NCBI RefSeq assembly: GCF_003994415.1
Contig: NZ_CP034689.1
Location: 6,510,001-6,574,000 of the forward strand
Direction: 5' to 3'
Length of the DNA stretch: 64,000 bases
Source: Achromobacter spanius
GTDB lineage: Bacteria > Pseudomonadota > Gammaproteobacteria > Burkholderiales > Burkholderiaceae_B
In this document: positions 8,236 through 17,266 of the stretch, piece by piece
Layout of the letters: each line of letters starts with the position of its first letter
Position numbering within the stretch: position 1 is the first letter of the stretch
Notes under the pieces: generated by a model
Databases searched by the model: none
Told to the model about the DNA's origin: nothing
The model's input: the letters and a program-made list of their open reading frames with translations, nothing else
Translations under genes and position numbers: made by a program

Positions 8236-9293
8236 ACGTCGTACTGTACCTTCATCCAGTTGCGGTACGCACCGCTGGTCACGTCCGCCACCCACTGCGG
8301 ATTATCCAGATACCACCGCACTGTCTTACGGATGCCGGACGCGAAGGTCTCGGCCGGCTTCCATCCCAGCTCTCGTTCCAGCTTGCGCGCATCAATGGCG
8401 TAACGTCGGTCGTGGCCAGGGCGATCCTTGACAAAGGTGATCTGCGCCTCGTACGGCTGGCCGTCCGTACGCGGCTTGAGCTCGTCGAGCAGACGGCAGA
8501 TGGTCTTGACGACGTCAAGGTTGGACATTTCGTTCCAGCCGCCCACGTTATAGGTCTCCCCTGCCCGGCCGCCCGCCAGCACGGCACGGATAGCGCTGCA
8601 ATGATCCTTGACGTACAGCCAGTCGCGAATCTGCTGGCCGTCGCCGTAGATCGGCAGCGGCCGATCGCCCAGCGCGTTGTGGATCACCAGCGGAATCAGC
8701 TTCTCGGGGAAATGATAGGGGCCGTAGTTGTTCGAGCAATTCGTCGTCAGCACCGGTAGCCCGTAGGTATGGTGGTAAGCGCGTACCAGATGATCACTTG
8801 CCGCCTTGCTGGCCGAATACGGACTGTTGGGTTCGTACCGGTGCGTCTCGCTGAAGGCTGCGTCTCCGGGTGCGAGCGAGCCATACACCTCGTCGGTGGA
8901 GATGTGCACGAAGCGAAAGGCCGCACGTTCCGAAGACGGCAGCGCGGCCCAGTAGGTCCGCACCACTTCGAGCAGATTGAAGGTGCCGACTATATTGGTC
9001 TGGACGAATTCACCTGGCCCGAGAATGGATCGATCAACATGTGATTCTGCAGCGAAATTGACCACGGCCCTCGGACGGTGCTGCGCAAGCAGGGACTCAA
9101 CCAACTTGGTGTCGCCGATATCGCCCACCACCAGCTCATGCCGCAGATCGCCATTCAGCGACGCCAGATTGGCGGGATTGCCCGCGTAGGTCAGCTTATC
9201 CAGCGTGACCACCGGTTCGCCAGAGTCGCCCAACCAATCGAGCACGAAATTCGAGCCAATGAAACCGGCCCCACCGCTAACAAGAATGCTCAT
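8232..9293 (-). CDS. rmlB: dTDP-glucose 4,6-dehydratase (353 aa)
   Basis: Converts dTDP-glucose to dTDP-4-keto-6-deoxyglucose using bound NAD+. The N-terminal ILVSGGAGFIGSNFV loop binds NAD. HISTDEVYGSL and YSASKAASDHLV (catalytic Tyr and Lys) follow, then NNYGPYHFPEKLIPL and the GDGQQIRDWLYVKDH segment. The length is standard. It is the first gene of the rmlBDAC operon; a 180-bp divergent spacer (9294-9473) separates it from the coxG-like gene and must hold the operon promoter, though I could not pick a convincing -35/-10 pair. Confidence 0.96.
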   Translation of the reverse strand: MSILVSGGAGFIGSNFVLDWLGDSGEPVVTLDKLTYAGNPANLASLNGDLRHELVVGDIGDTKLVESLLAQHRPRAVVNFAAESHVDRSILGPGEFVQTNIVGTFNLLEVVRTYWAALPSSERAAFRFVHISTDEVYGSLAPGDAAFSETHRYEPNSPYSASKAASDHLVRAYHHTYGLPVLTTNCSNNYGPYHFPEKLIPLVIHNALGDRPLPIYGDGQQIRDWLYVKDHCSAIRAVLAGGRAGETYNVGGWNEMSNLDVVKTICRLLDELKPRTDGQPYEAQITFVKDRPGHDRRYAIDARKLERELGWKPAETFASGIRKTVRWYLDNPQWVADVTSGAYRNWMKVQYDV

Positions 9294-9473
9294 GGAAATG
9301 CGCGCCAGAGTAGATTGCCGCCACCCCTCGGGTTATGACCGGCGGAACTCGGTATTTTACCTCTACGCCATGGGGATACCCAGGTCCCCTGCAGCGCCTG
9401 CCGAAGTATGGTTGGCATTTCCGTGGATTAAGTCCAAAATGAACTTACAACTACGCCAAGCAAGGAGACAACC

Positions 9474-10070
9474 ATGCGCATTGCAGATGCCCAATGGATT
9501 CCCTCCACCCAGCACCAAACCTGGGATTCCCTCACGGATCCGGCGGTGTTGCAACGATGCATACCGGGATGCGTGAACGTGACGCAACGGTCCGCTACCG
9601 AATACGCCGTCACCTTGCGGGCCAACATCGCGGGGATCGACACTGACTACGAGGGCGAGATCCTGCTCTCGGACGTCAACGCCCCTGACAGTTGCACGCT
9701 GGTCTTCGAAGGCAAGGGCCGCGCGGCCTGCCTGGCCATCGGGACCGCCCAGGTCAACCTCAGCACCAAGGACCAAGGCACCCGCGTCGCCTACACCGTG
9801 GCCGGCATGGCCGGGGGCAAGCTGGCTGAGTGCGGAGAAGGCCTGCTGCTGAAAGCGGGCGACAAAATCATCCAGAAGTTCTTTGCCGCCTTCATCGACC
9901 ACATGGCTGCCCAGCCACGCGTCGCGCCTCCCCCCCGCCTCCCGAACCCGAACCCCGCGGTCTGTCCAATTCCCGTTGGTCTTGGCTGTTGGTCGTATTG
10001 GTTATCGCGGTTTTCTGGGGTTATCACTCGTTTTACAAGTGAAAACCCTAGTGGGCCGGTGATATCCTAG
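9474..10070 (+). CDS. CoxG-like SRPBCC protein, C-terminus frameshifted at a C7 run
   Basis: Resembles the carbon monoxide dehydrogenase subunit G family (SRPBCC fold): WDSLTDPAVLQRCIPGC at the N-terminus and an AGMAGGKLAECGEGLLLKAGDKI core. A strong ribosome site (AAGGAGA) precedes the ATG. No CO dehydrogenase genes are near, so its job here is unclear. As read, the frame runs to 10070 with an unconvincing tail. Adding one C to the C7 run at 9930-9936 gives a proline-rich linker (PPPPPPEPEPRG) and a hydrophobic helix (SWLLVVLVIAVFWGYH) ending at a TGA at 10040-10042. That corrected form, a C-terminally membrane-anchored protein of about 189 aa, is the likelier gene product. Confidence 0.75.
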   Translation: MRIADAQWIPSTQHQTWDSLTDPAVLQRCIPGCVNVTQRSATEYAVTLRANIAGIDTDYEGEILLSDVNAPDSCTLVFEGKGRAACLAIGTAQVNLSTKDQGTRVAYTVAGMAGGKLAECGEGLLLKAGDKIIQKFFAAFIDHMAAQPRVAPPPRLPNPNPAVCPIPVGLGCWSYWLSRFSGVITRFTSENPSGPVIS

Positions 10071-10075
10071 GCGGC

Positions 10076-11494
10076 ATGACTCCGCCGCCGCCACCGACAC
10101 AGCCAGCCGCCGATTCCACTCGCTCTCGACGAGACTTGCTGATGGCCATGGCGGGCGTATCGGCGACGGTGGTGCTGGCCGCGCTGGATTCCACCATCAT
10201 CAGCACCACACTGCCTCGCGTGGCCGAGGCCCTGAACGGCATGGCGCTCTACGCCTGGGTGGGCACCGGCTATCTGCTGGCCACCGCGGCGTCCATCCTG
10301 ATCTTTGGCCGGCTGGGCGACATGTTCGGCCGCAAACCCTTGATGCTGGTTTCCGTGCTGATCATCGCGCTGGGCTCCATCGCCTGTGGACTGGCGCAGT
10401 CCATGACCCAGTTGATCGTGTTCCGCACCTTGCAAGGGGTAGGCGGGGGCATGATGATCGCCACTGCTTTCGCGGCGCCCGCCGACCTGTTTCCCGATGC
10501 CAAGCAGCGGGTGCGCTGGATGGCGCTTGTGTCCGCCGCCTTCGCCATGGCCAGCGGAATCGGCCCGGTGCTGGGTGGCGCGGCGACCCAGGCGCTGGGA
10601 TGGCGCGCGGCGTTCTTCATTTCTCCGATTGCAGCGGCCGGCGCATTTTTTCTGCTGGCCCGGTACTTCCCCCGTATCCGCCCCATTCACGACGGCAGCC
10701 GAAAGATCGACTGGGTGGGCGCCATCCTGCTGGTCTTGGCCGTGGGCGCTCCGCTCGCAGCGCTGGAACTGGCCTTTGCCCAGGGCGAACATGCCCATCC
10801 CCTGCTGGGCGCCATGTTGGCGGTGGTTGGCGTGGCCGCCATCGCCATCCTGATTCCCACTGAACGCCGCGTAAAGTCGCCCATTTTTCCGCTGCGTGTG
10901 CTGGCGGGGCAGGAATCCCGCCTGCTGAACCTGGCCGCCATGATGGTGGGCGCGGTGATGTTTGTGCTGATCTTCTATAGCCCGCTGTTGTTGCAGCAGG
11001 TGCTGGGCTATTCCCCCAGCGAAGCGGGTTTGCTGCTGACTCCGCTGGTCGCCGCGATTTCGGTGGGCAGCATCATCAATGGCCGGATGTTTCCCAAGCA
11101 GGCCGAACCACAACGCCTGATGGTGTTCGGCGGCCTGCTGCTGGCGGGCGGCACGCTGATGGTGCTGTTGATCTCGCCCGGGACGTCGGCATGGTGGATT
11201 CTTGCCGCCTTCTTCGTCAACGGCTGCGCGCTGGGATTCCTGCTTCCCAACCTGACGCTCTTCATGCAGATGCTGAGCGAACGCCGCGACGTGGGCGTGG
11301 CGTCGGCGCTGGTCCAGACCACGCGCGCGATCGGCAGCGCCTTGGGTACCGCGCTGGTGGGCATCATGATTTCACACGGCACGGTACTAAACGGAGTGCG
11401 GGCCGGCCTGGTCTTGTGTATTGTCCTGTCCCTGGCCTGTGCGCTGCTTGCGCATCGGGTCAAGATGAAGAATCTGGTCACTGGCCGGAAATAA
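10076..11494 (+). CDS. MFS transporter, DHA2 (EmrB/QacA-like) family (472 aa)
   Basis: A drug:proton antiporter-type inner-membrane protein. After a short Pro/Thr-rich cytoplasmic leader it shows the family motif LDSTIISTTLPRVAEAL (motif D1), the loop GRLGDMFGRKPLM (motif A) and GIGPVLGGAATQALGWRAAFFI (antiporter motif C). Hydrophobic segments fit 14 helices. It lies 33 bp after the corrected coxG stop and 18 bp before another exporter on the same strand, so the three may be cotranscribed. The substrate is unknown. Confidence 0.85.
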   Translation: MTPPPPPTQPAADSTRSRRDLLMAMAGVSATVVLAALDSTIISTTLPRVAEALNGMALYAWVGTGYLLATAASILIFGRLGDMFGRKPLMLVSVLIIALGSIACGLAQSMTQLIVFRTLQGVGGGMMIATAFAAPADLFPDAKQRVRWMALVSAAFAMASGIGPVLGGAATQALGWRAAFFISPIAAAGAFFLLARYFPRIRPIHDGSRKIDWVGAILLVLAVGAPLAALELAFAQGEHAHPLLGAMLAVVGVAAIAILIPTERRVKSPIFPLRVLAGQESRLLNLAAMMVGAVMFVLIFYSPLLLQQVLGYSPSEAGLLLTPLVAAISVGSIINGRMFPKQAEPQRLMVFGGLLLAGGTLMVLLISPGTSAWWILAAFFVNGCALGFLLPNLTLFMQMLSERRDVGVASALVQTTRAIGSALGTALVGIMISHGTVLNGVRAGLVLCIVLSLACALLAHRVKMKNLVTGRK

Positions 11495-11512
11495 GGCAAA
11501 CCGAGATACATC

Positions 11513-12382
11513 ATGCGTCAACGCAATCTGTTGGACCTGCTGCTGCTGGCGGCGGTCTGGGGCGGCTCTTTCCTGTTCATGCGCCTTGCCGTGCAGGACT
11601 TCGGGCCCATCGCCCTGATCGAGTTGCGTGTCGGCCTGGCCGCGCTGTTCCTGCTGCCGGCGGCCATCTGGCGCGGCAAGCTGCCCTTGATTGCGCGGCA
11701 CTGGAAGGCGCTGCTGGTGGTGGGCACCTTGAACGCCGCCGTGCCCTTCCTGCTGTATGCCTACGCGGCACAATCGCTGGGCGCGGGGTTCCTGTCGGTG
11801 GCCAACGCGGTGACGCCGGTATGGGGCGCGGTTGTCGGGTGGCTGTGGCTGAAAGACAGGTTGCCCTGGATGCGGTCGCTGGGCCTGTTGATTGGTTTTG
11901 TGGGCATTATCGTGCTGGTGTGGGACAAGCTGAATTTCCAGGCCGGGGGCACCGGGCCCGCCGTGCTTGCCGCCGTGTCGGCGCCCGTGTTCTACGGCAT
12001 CGCCGCCAACTGGACCAAGCGTTTCCTGACCGGCGTGGACGCCTTGGCCAGCGCCACGGGCAGCATGATCGCCGCGTCGCTCGTGCTGCTGCCGCTGGCG
12101 ATATCCGCCTGGCCGGAGACGCCAGCGTCGATGACCGCCTGGATCTCCACGATCTTGCTGGCTGTCGTCTGCACGGGCGCGGCCTACATCATCTTCTTCC
12201 GGCTGATCGCCAATGTGGGGCCGACCGGCGCCGTCAGCGTCACCTTCCTGGTGCCGATCTTCGGCGTGGTGTGGGGCGCGTGGTTGTTGGACGAGAGCAT
12301 CACGCCGTCCATCGCGCTGGGGGCCGCCATCATTCTGATAGGGACCGCGTTGGCGTTGGGGCTGATCAAGCGCCGGGCCTGA
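11513..12382 (+). CDS. EamA/DMT-family transporter (289 aa)
   Basis: An inner-membrane drug/metabolite transporter with two EamA repeats of about five helices each. The N-terminus LLLLAAVWGGSFLFMRLAV is the classic EamA opening. The second repeat begins near residue 145 (GPAVLAAVSAPVFYGIAANW) and ends FGVVWGAWLLDESITPSIALGAAIILIG. It follows the MFS gene by 18 bp and converges on the cardiolipin-synthase-like gene with only 9 bp between stops. Substrates of this family range from amino acids to purines; nothing here decides among them. Confidence 0.85.
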   Translation: MRQRNLLDLLLLAAVWGGSFLFMRLAVQDFGPIALIELRVGLAALFLLPAAIWRGKLPLIARHWKALLVVGTLNAAVPFLLYAYAAQSLGAGFLSVANAVTPVWGAVVGWLWLKDRLPWMRSLGLLIGFVGIIVLVWDKLNFQAGGTGPAVLAAVSAPVFYGIAANWTKRFLTGVDALASATGSMIAASLVLLPLAISAWPETPASMTAWISTILLAVVCTGAAYIIFFRLIANVGPTGAVSVTFLVPIFGVVWGAWLLDESITPSIALGAAIILIGTALALGLIKRRA

Positions 12383-12391
12383 GCAGGCGCT

Positions 12392-13603
12392 TCAGTATTT
12401 ATCCGACGACCCCGTCAACGCCACACCTATACGCAGCAGCGTGTAAGACACCGCGTCCACCCAGCGCCGCAACCATCCCCGGCGCTGGTAATCCAAGGGC
12501 CGGATGAAGCGGCCGCCTTCGCGGATGGCCGTTTCCAGGCGTTCTTGCAGGTCCCACGCAAAGGGCTGGCTGTCGATGACGACGTTGGCCTCGCGCGCCA
12601 ATAGCAGGCTGAACGGATCCAGGTTGGACGAGCCCACCGTGGCCACGTTATCAATGACGGCAACTTTGGCGTGCAGGTATCCCGGCATGTACTCGAAGAT
12701 CTCGATGCCGTCGCGCAGCAGTTGGTCGTACAGGGAACGGGTGGCGTGGTACTGCATGCGGTATTCGACCTTGCCCTGCAACAGCAGCCGCACCCGCACA
12801 CCGCGCGCGGCGGCTTTGGCCAGCGCGCGGCGGAACTGGCGTCCTGGAAAGAAATAGGCGTTGGCGATCAAGATATCGCGGCGCGCCTGCGTGATGCCAT
12901 ACAGATACGCGCGTTCGAACGTCTGGCGATACCGCAGGTTGTCACGCAGCACCAGCGCCGCGCGCAATGTGCCGCAAGGTTCAACCGGCGCATGGTGCGG
13001 CTTGGTGAGCCGCATGCGGCTCCAGTCGCGCGGATGGCGCCGCAACCGCGCCCAGTTCAAGCGCACCCACAGCAAGTCCTGCGCATAGGCCGCTTCGGTG
13101 ACGAGCGGGCCTTCCACCTGCACCGCGAAATCAAAGCGCGGCGCGGATATGCCGTCCGTGGGATCCAAATCATCGTAATCGTCGATGACGTTGATGCCGC
13201 CGATGAACGCAATGCGTCCATCCACAATGCTGACCTTGCGATGCAGCCGTCGCAGCCGGCTGCGCGACGGAATAAAGCGAGCGAACCAGCGCGGTTCAGG
13301 CCGGAAGATGCGGCATTGGGCACCTGCGTCCAGCAGCATCGCGCGCACGTGCTCGACGCTCATGGCGCTGCCGAAGCCATCCAGCACCACCCGCACTTTG
13401 ACGCCGCGCCGCGCCGCCGCCGTCAGGCACTCCAGCACCTGCGAACCGGTGCGGTCCACCATGAAAATATAGGTTTCCAGATGCACGCTGACCTGCGCGG
13501 CATCGATAGCCGAACACAGCGCGGGGAAGAAGTCGGCGCCGTTCTGCAACAAGCGGATGTGGTTGCCGTCCGTCCATTCCAGCTTGACCTGCTCGGTCTT
13601 CAC
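12392..13603 (-). CDS. clsB: Cardiolipin synthase-like phospholipase D family protein (ClsB-type, 403 aa)
   Basis: A membrane-associated phospholipid transferase. It has two HKD catalytic motifs: HRKVSIVDGRIAFIGGIN in the first half and HAKVAVIDNVATVGSSNLD in the second, the ClsB arrangement without the long N-terminal helices of ClsA. The start is a GTG at 13603 that overlaps the upstream stop by 4 bp (GTGA); no in-frame ATG fits better. In E. coli clsB is also preceded by an endonuclease/exonuclease/phosphatase-family gene (ybhP), the same pairing as here. Specificity for cardiolipin rather than another phospholipid is inferred. Confidence 0.85.
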   Translation of the reverse strand: MKTEQVKLEWTDGNHIRLLQNGADFFPALCSAIDAAQVSVHLETYIFMVDRTGSQVLECLTAAARRGVKVRVVLDGFGSAMSVEHVRAMLLDAGAQCRIFRPEPRWFARFIPSRSRLRRLHRKVSIVDGRIAFIGGINVIDDYDDLDPTDGISAPRFDFAVQVEGPLVTEAAYAQDLLWVRLNWARLRRHPRDWSRMRLTKPHHAPVEPCGTLRAALVLRDNLRYRQTFERAYLYGITQARRDILIANAYFFPGRQFRRALAKAAARGVRVRLLLQGKVEYRMQYHATRSLYDQLLRDGIEIFEYMPGYLHAKVAVIDNVATVGSSNLDPFSLLLAREANVVIDSQPFAWDLQERLETAIREGGRFIRPLDYQRRGWLRRWVDAVSYTLLRIGVALTGSSDKY

Positions 13604-14466
13604 GGAAGTTCCAGCTCCGCCAGCAAGGGGGAGTGATCCGACAGCCGCGCCCACTCCCGCCCGCGCAATACCCGCGCGCTGCGCACGGCAAACCCGCGCT
13701 GGTAGATGCGGTCCAGGCGAAACCACGGAAACACGGCCGGAAAGGTGCGAGGCGGCGGCTGCAGCATGCGCGCGCTGCCGCCCATGCCCAGTTGGTTGGT
13801 GCGTTCCATGACGGATAAGCCGCCATTGGGCAAGCCGCGCAGCGCGTTGCTCAGCCGTTTGACCGAATCGCGCAAGCGCGGCAATTCACCGCCATGGCTG
13901 CGCGGCGCATGGGAAAACACTTCGTACAGCCCCAACTGTTGAACGAACAACGGCGCCAGGCGGTCATTCCAATCGTTGAAATCTCCCGCGATCAGAATGG
14001 GCTCGCCGTCCGGCACCATGCGCCGGATCCGCTCGGTCAAGGCCAGCACCTGACGCGTACGGCTGCCGGCAAACAGGCCCAGATGCACCACAAAGCAATG
14101 CACCGGGCGGTCGCCCACGTCGATGCGCGCGTGCAGCAGGCCGCGTTGCTCCAGGCGGTGGTCGGAGATGTCGAGATTTTCGTGATCAAGAATGGGAAAG
14201 CGCGAGAGCAGCGCGTTGCCATGGTCCGTGGCGTGGCGGATGGCATTGCGGCCGTAGGCCACATCTAGCCGCAAGGCGGCGGCAAGCGATTCGTGTTGCG
14301 CGTGAAGCAAGGATCGTTGCTCGTTGCGGCCCTGAACTTCCTGCAGGAAGACCAGGTCGGGGCGCAGGCCATACAGCCCCAAGCGAAGTTCATTCAGGGA
14401 GTCGAGCCGGCCCAATGCCGAACGGCCCTTGTGAATGTTGTAGCTGACGACACGGATGAGCGACAT
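13600..14466 (-). CDS. Endonuclease/exonuclease/phosphatase family protein, YbhP-like (288 aa)
   Basis: A metal-dependent phosphohydrolase of the EEP (DNase I-like) fold. Motifs in order are VVSYNIHKG (metal-site Asn), LVFLQEVQG (metal-site Glu), LIAGDFNDW (catalytic Asp/Asn) and LSDHSPLLAE (catalytic His at the C-terminus). The ATG at 14466 is chosen because the SLIRVVSYNIHKG core follows at once. Its coupling to clsB (GTGA overlap) suggests a role in lipid or phosphodiester turnover rather than DNA repair; that is inference. Confidence 0.85.
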   Translation of the reverse strand: MSLIRVVSYNIHKGRSALGRLDSLNELRLGLYGLRPDLVFLQEVQGRNEQRSLLHAQHESLAAALRLDVAYGRNAIRHATDHGNALLSRFPILDHENLDISDHRLEQRGLLHARIDVGDRPVHCFVVHLGLFAGSRTRQVLALTERIRRMVPDGEPILIAGDFNDWNDRLAPLFVQQLGLYEVFSHAPRSHGGELPRLRDSVKRLSNALRGLPNGGLSVMERTNQLGMGGSARMLQPPPRTFPAVFPWFRLDRIYQRGFAVRSARVLRGREWARLSDHSPLLAELELP

Positions 14467-14695
14467 AAAAGCGATGGCGCCTTTGAAAGCAGAGGAACCA
14501 CGAGCCAGGCCCAACAACAGCCCCGGCAAGCACCGCCAACAAAGCGGCGTCTGCCAGATTACTCCAATTCAGCAAGCCCTAGCCGCAACAAGAACACACT
14601 TATCGCAAGCCAAGCCGCCAAAGAACGCAACCCGCCGCAAGCCCATGCCGCCCCACAAGCCGGGCCGCCGAGGATCCGGCTCCGCCGGTCCCGTG

Positions 14696-14758
14696 AGGCG
14701 CCCCCTGGGGGGGGAGGCGCCCCCTGGGGGGGGAGGCGCCCCCGGCGCCTCGGGGGGG
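14696..14758. repeat. GC-rich 19-bp tandem repeat with hairpin, 3' of aspS
   Basis: Two perfect adjacent 19-bp copies occur at 14696-14714 and 14715-14733, each AGGCGCCCCCT followed by eight G. A third, changed copy at 14734-14758 turns into the palindrome AGGCGCC-CCC-GGCGCCT followed by C and seven G. It lies 2 bp after the aspS stop, where it could form the transcript-end hairpin, though no T-run follows on the minus strand. The rest of the 293-bp gap (14467-14695) shows nothing else I recognise. Confidence 0.7.
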
Positions 14759-14759
14759 C

Positions 14760-16544
14760 TTACTTTTCTACGTTACGCAAGCGGATGTGCAACTCGCGCA
14801 ACTGCTTTTCGTCGACTTCGGAAGGCGCTTGCGTCAGCAGATCCTGAGCGCGTTGCGTCTTCGGGAAGGCGATCACGTCGCGGATCGATTCGGCGCCGGT
14901 CATCATCGTGACGATGCGGTCCAGGCCGAACGCGATACCACCGTGCGGAGGCGCGCCATACTGCAACGCGTCCAGCAGGTAGCCGAACTTTTCCTGGGCT
15001 TCCTCGGCACCGATCTTCAGCGCGCGGAACACCTTGCTTTGCACTTCTTCGCGGTGGATACGGACCGAACCGCCGCCGATTTCCCAACCGTTCAGCACCA
15101 TGTCGTAAGCCTTGGCGAAGGCCTTGCTGGGATCGGTTTCCAGGAAGTCTTCGTGGCCGTCCTTGGGGCTGGTGAACGGGTGGTGGGCAGCGGTGTAGCG
15201 GCCGTCTTCCTCGTCGTATTCGAACATCGGGAAGTCAACCACCCACAGCGGCTGCCAACCGGCTTCGAACAGGCCCGTCTTCTTGCCGAATTCGCTGTGG
15301 CCGATCTTCACGCGCAGCGCGCCGATGGCGTCGTTGACGACCTTCTCGCGATCCGCGCCAAAGAAAATGATGTCGCCGTCTTGCGCGCCGGTACGCTTGA
15401 CCAGTTCGGCCAGCGCGGCGTCGTGCAGGTTCTTGACGATGGGCGATTGCAGGCCGTCACGGCCCTTGGCCACATCGTTGACCTTGATGTAGGCCAGGCC
15501 CTTGGCGCCGTAAATGCCCACGAATTGCGTGTAGGCATCGATTTCGCTGCGGGACATTTCCGCGCCACCCGGCACGCGCAGGGCAACCACGCGGCTGCCA
15601 GGCGCCGTGGCGGCGGCGGCAAACACCTTGAAGTCCACGTCGCGCATGACGTCGGTCATGTCGGTGAATTCGAGCTTCACGCGCAGGTCCGGCTTGTCCG
15701 AACCGTAGCGGCGCATCGCTTCCGTCCACGGCATGATGGGGAACGGCGCAGCCAGGTCCACACCCTGCACGACCTTGAAGACGTGACGGATCAGGTTTTC
15801 AAAGATTTCACGAATCTCGAACTCGTCCAGGAACGACGTTTCGCAGTCGATCTGGGTGAATTCGGGCTGGCGGTCAGCGCGCAGGTCTTCGTCGCGGAAG
15901 CACTTGGTGATCTGGTAGTAGCGGTCAAAGCCCGACACCATCAGCATCTGCTTGAACAGTTGGGGCGATTGCGGCAGCGCGAAGAAGTGGCCGGCGTTCA
16001 CGCGCGAGGGCACGAGATAGTCGCGCGCGCCTTCGGGCGTGCTCTTGGCCAGCATCGGCGTTTCGATGTCGATGAAGCCCAACTGGTCCAGGAACTTGCG
16101 CGTTTCGATCGACACGCGGTAACGCAGCATCAGGTTGCGCTGCATCTGCGGGCGGCGCAGGTCCAGCACGCGGTGCGTCAGGCGGGTGGTTTCGGACAGG
16201 TTGTCGTCGTCCAGCTGGAACGGCGGCGTGACCGACGCGTTCAGGATTTCAACTTCCTTGCACAGCACTTCGATTTCGCCCGAAGCCAGTTCGCTATTGG
16301 CGGTGCCGGCCGGACGCTCGCGCACCAGGCCGGTGACGCGGACGCAGAATTCATTGCGCAGGCGCTCGGCGGTGGCGAAGGCGGCATTGTCCGGATCGAA
16401 CACGATCTGGGCCAGGCCCGCGCGGTCGCGCAAATCGATGAAGATGACCCCGCCGTGGTCGCGGCGGCGGTTCACCCAGCCGTACAGGGTGACGGTCTGG
16501 CCGAGATGGTCACGGCAAACCTGGCCGGTGTAGCAGGTACGCAT
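14760..16544 (-). CDS. aspS: Aspartate--tRNA ligase (594 aa)
   Basis: A class II aminoacyl-tRNA synthetase that charges tRNA-Asp. The N-terminal OB-fold anticodon domain is seen in VTLYGWVNRRRDHGGVIFIDLRDR (in part). Motif 2 is in the FRDEDLRADRQPEFTQID stretch, the bacterial GAD insert follows, and motif 3 is GGIAFGLDRIVTMMTG near the C-terminus. The length matches bacterial-type AspRS. Whether it also charges tRNA-Asn cannot be told here; many relatives lacking AsnRS do. It is downstream of fmdB and the DUF502 gene on the same strand, with 40 bp before it. Confidence 0.97.
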   Translation of the reverse strand: MRTCYTGQVCRDHLGQTVTLYGWVNRRRDHGGVIFIDLRDRAGLAQIVFDPDNAAFATAERLRNEFCVRVTGLVRERPAGTANSELASGEIEVLCKEVEILNASVTPPFQLDDDNLSETTRLTHRVLDLRRPQMQRNLMLRYRVSIETRKFLDQLGFIDIETPMLAKSTPEGARDYLVPSRVNAGHFFALPQSPQLFKQMLMVSGFDRYYQITKCFRDEDLRADRQPEFTQIDCETSFLDEFEIREIFENLIRHVFKVVQGVDLAAPFPIMPWTEAMRRYGSDKPDLRVKLEFTDMTDVMRDVDFKVFAAAATAPGSRVVALRVPGGAEMSRSEIDAYTQFVGIYGAKGLAYIKVNDVAKGRDGLQSPIVKNLHDAALAELVKRTGAQDGDIIFFGADREKVVNDAIGALRVKIGHSEFGKKTGLFEAGWQPLWVVDFPMFEYDEEDGRYTAAHHPFTSPKDGHEDFLETDPSKAFAKAYDMVLNGWEIGGGSVRIHREEVQSKVFRALKIGAEEAQEKFGYLLDALQYGAPPHGGIAFGLDRIVTMMTGAESIRDVIAFPKTQRAQDLLTQAPSEVDEKQLRELHIRLRNVEK

Positions 16545-16584
16545 GCGGGATGACTCCGTTGTGTGCTTAGTTGTAGCGTAAGGG

Positions 16585-17256
16585 TTACGAATCGGCGCGC
16601 GGCGCGTCTTGCGCGCCAGCCGCCGGAGAGAGCGGGGCCGATTGGCCTTCAGGCGTGAACGCCTGGGCCGGGGCGACCACGCCCATGGAAACGATGTACT
16701 TCAAGGCCGCGTCCACGCTCATCTGAAGATCGATCGCGTCGGCGCGAGGCATCATCAGGAAAAAGCCGGACGTGGGGTTCGGCGTCGTCGGCACATACAC
16801 GCTGATGTGGTCGCCTGGCATCAGGCTGGCCACTTCACCGCTGGGCGTGCCGGTGACGAAAGCGATGGTCCAGGAACCCGCCCGCGGATACTGCACCAGC
16901 ACCGCGCGGCGAAACGCCTGCCCGTTCGGGGCAAGCACGGTATCGCTGACCTGCTTGACCGAGTTGTAGATGGAACGCACCAGCGGAATACGGCCCAGCA
17001 GGTTTTCCCACTGGTCCACCATGGTACGGCCGATCAGGTTGGCCGCAAACACGCCCGTCAACAGCACCACCACGATGACCAGGACGAAGCGGAAGCCGGG
17101 GATGTCGATGCCGAACAGCGATTCGGACGACAGAAAGCCAGGCACGAACCCTTCCAGGGTGGCGACCAGCAAACCCAGCACCCACACCGTGATGACCAGG
17201 GGAACCCAGATCAGCAGGCCGGTGATGAAATACTTTTTGATAAGGCGCATCCGCAT
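16585..17256 (-). CDS. DUF502 family membrane protein (223 aa)
   Basis: A small inner-membrane protein of unknown function. The N-terminus MRMRLIKKYFITGLLIWVP starts the first helix, and a second helix is near residues 60-82 (FVLVIVVVLLTGVFAANLIG). The conserved core IPLVRSIYNSVKQVSDTVL and the VPTTPNPTSGFFLMMP motif identify DUF502. Two in-frame ATGs (17256, 17250) are possible; neither has a strong ribosome site. A longer open frame upstream is only the antisense-like reading of the fmdB repeat tail. The fmdB-DUF502-aspS order looks like one operon. Confidence 0.85.
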   Translation of the reverse strand: MRMRLIKKYFITGLLIWVPLVITVWVLGLLVATLEGFVPGFLSSESLFGIDIPGFRFVLVIVVVLLTGVFAANLIGRTMVDQWENLLGRIPLVRSIYNSVKQVSDTVLAPNGQAFRRAVLVQYPRAGSWTIAFVTGTPSGEVASLMPGDHISVYVPTTPNPTSGFFLMMPRADAIDLQMSVDAALKYIVSMGVVAPAQAFTPEGQSAPLSPAAGAQDAPRADS

Positions 17257-17266
17257 CGCGAGGGCT

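Noticed and set aside
9474..10042. CoxG-like gene as sign of a CO dehydrogenase locus
   Set aside because: No coxL, coxM or coxS-like gene is near; the family is common outside CO oxidisers.
14787..16553. 588-aa plus-strand open frame opposite aspS
   Set aside because: It is the antisense of aspS codons, rich in His, Gln and Val, with no family features.
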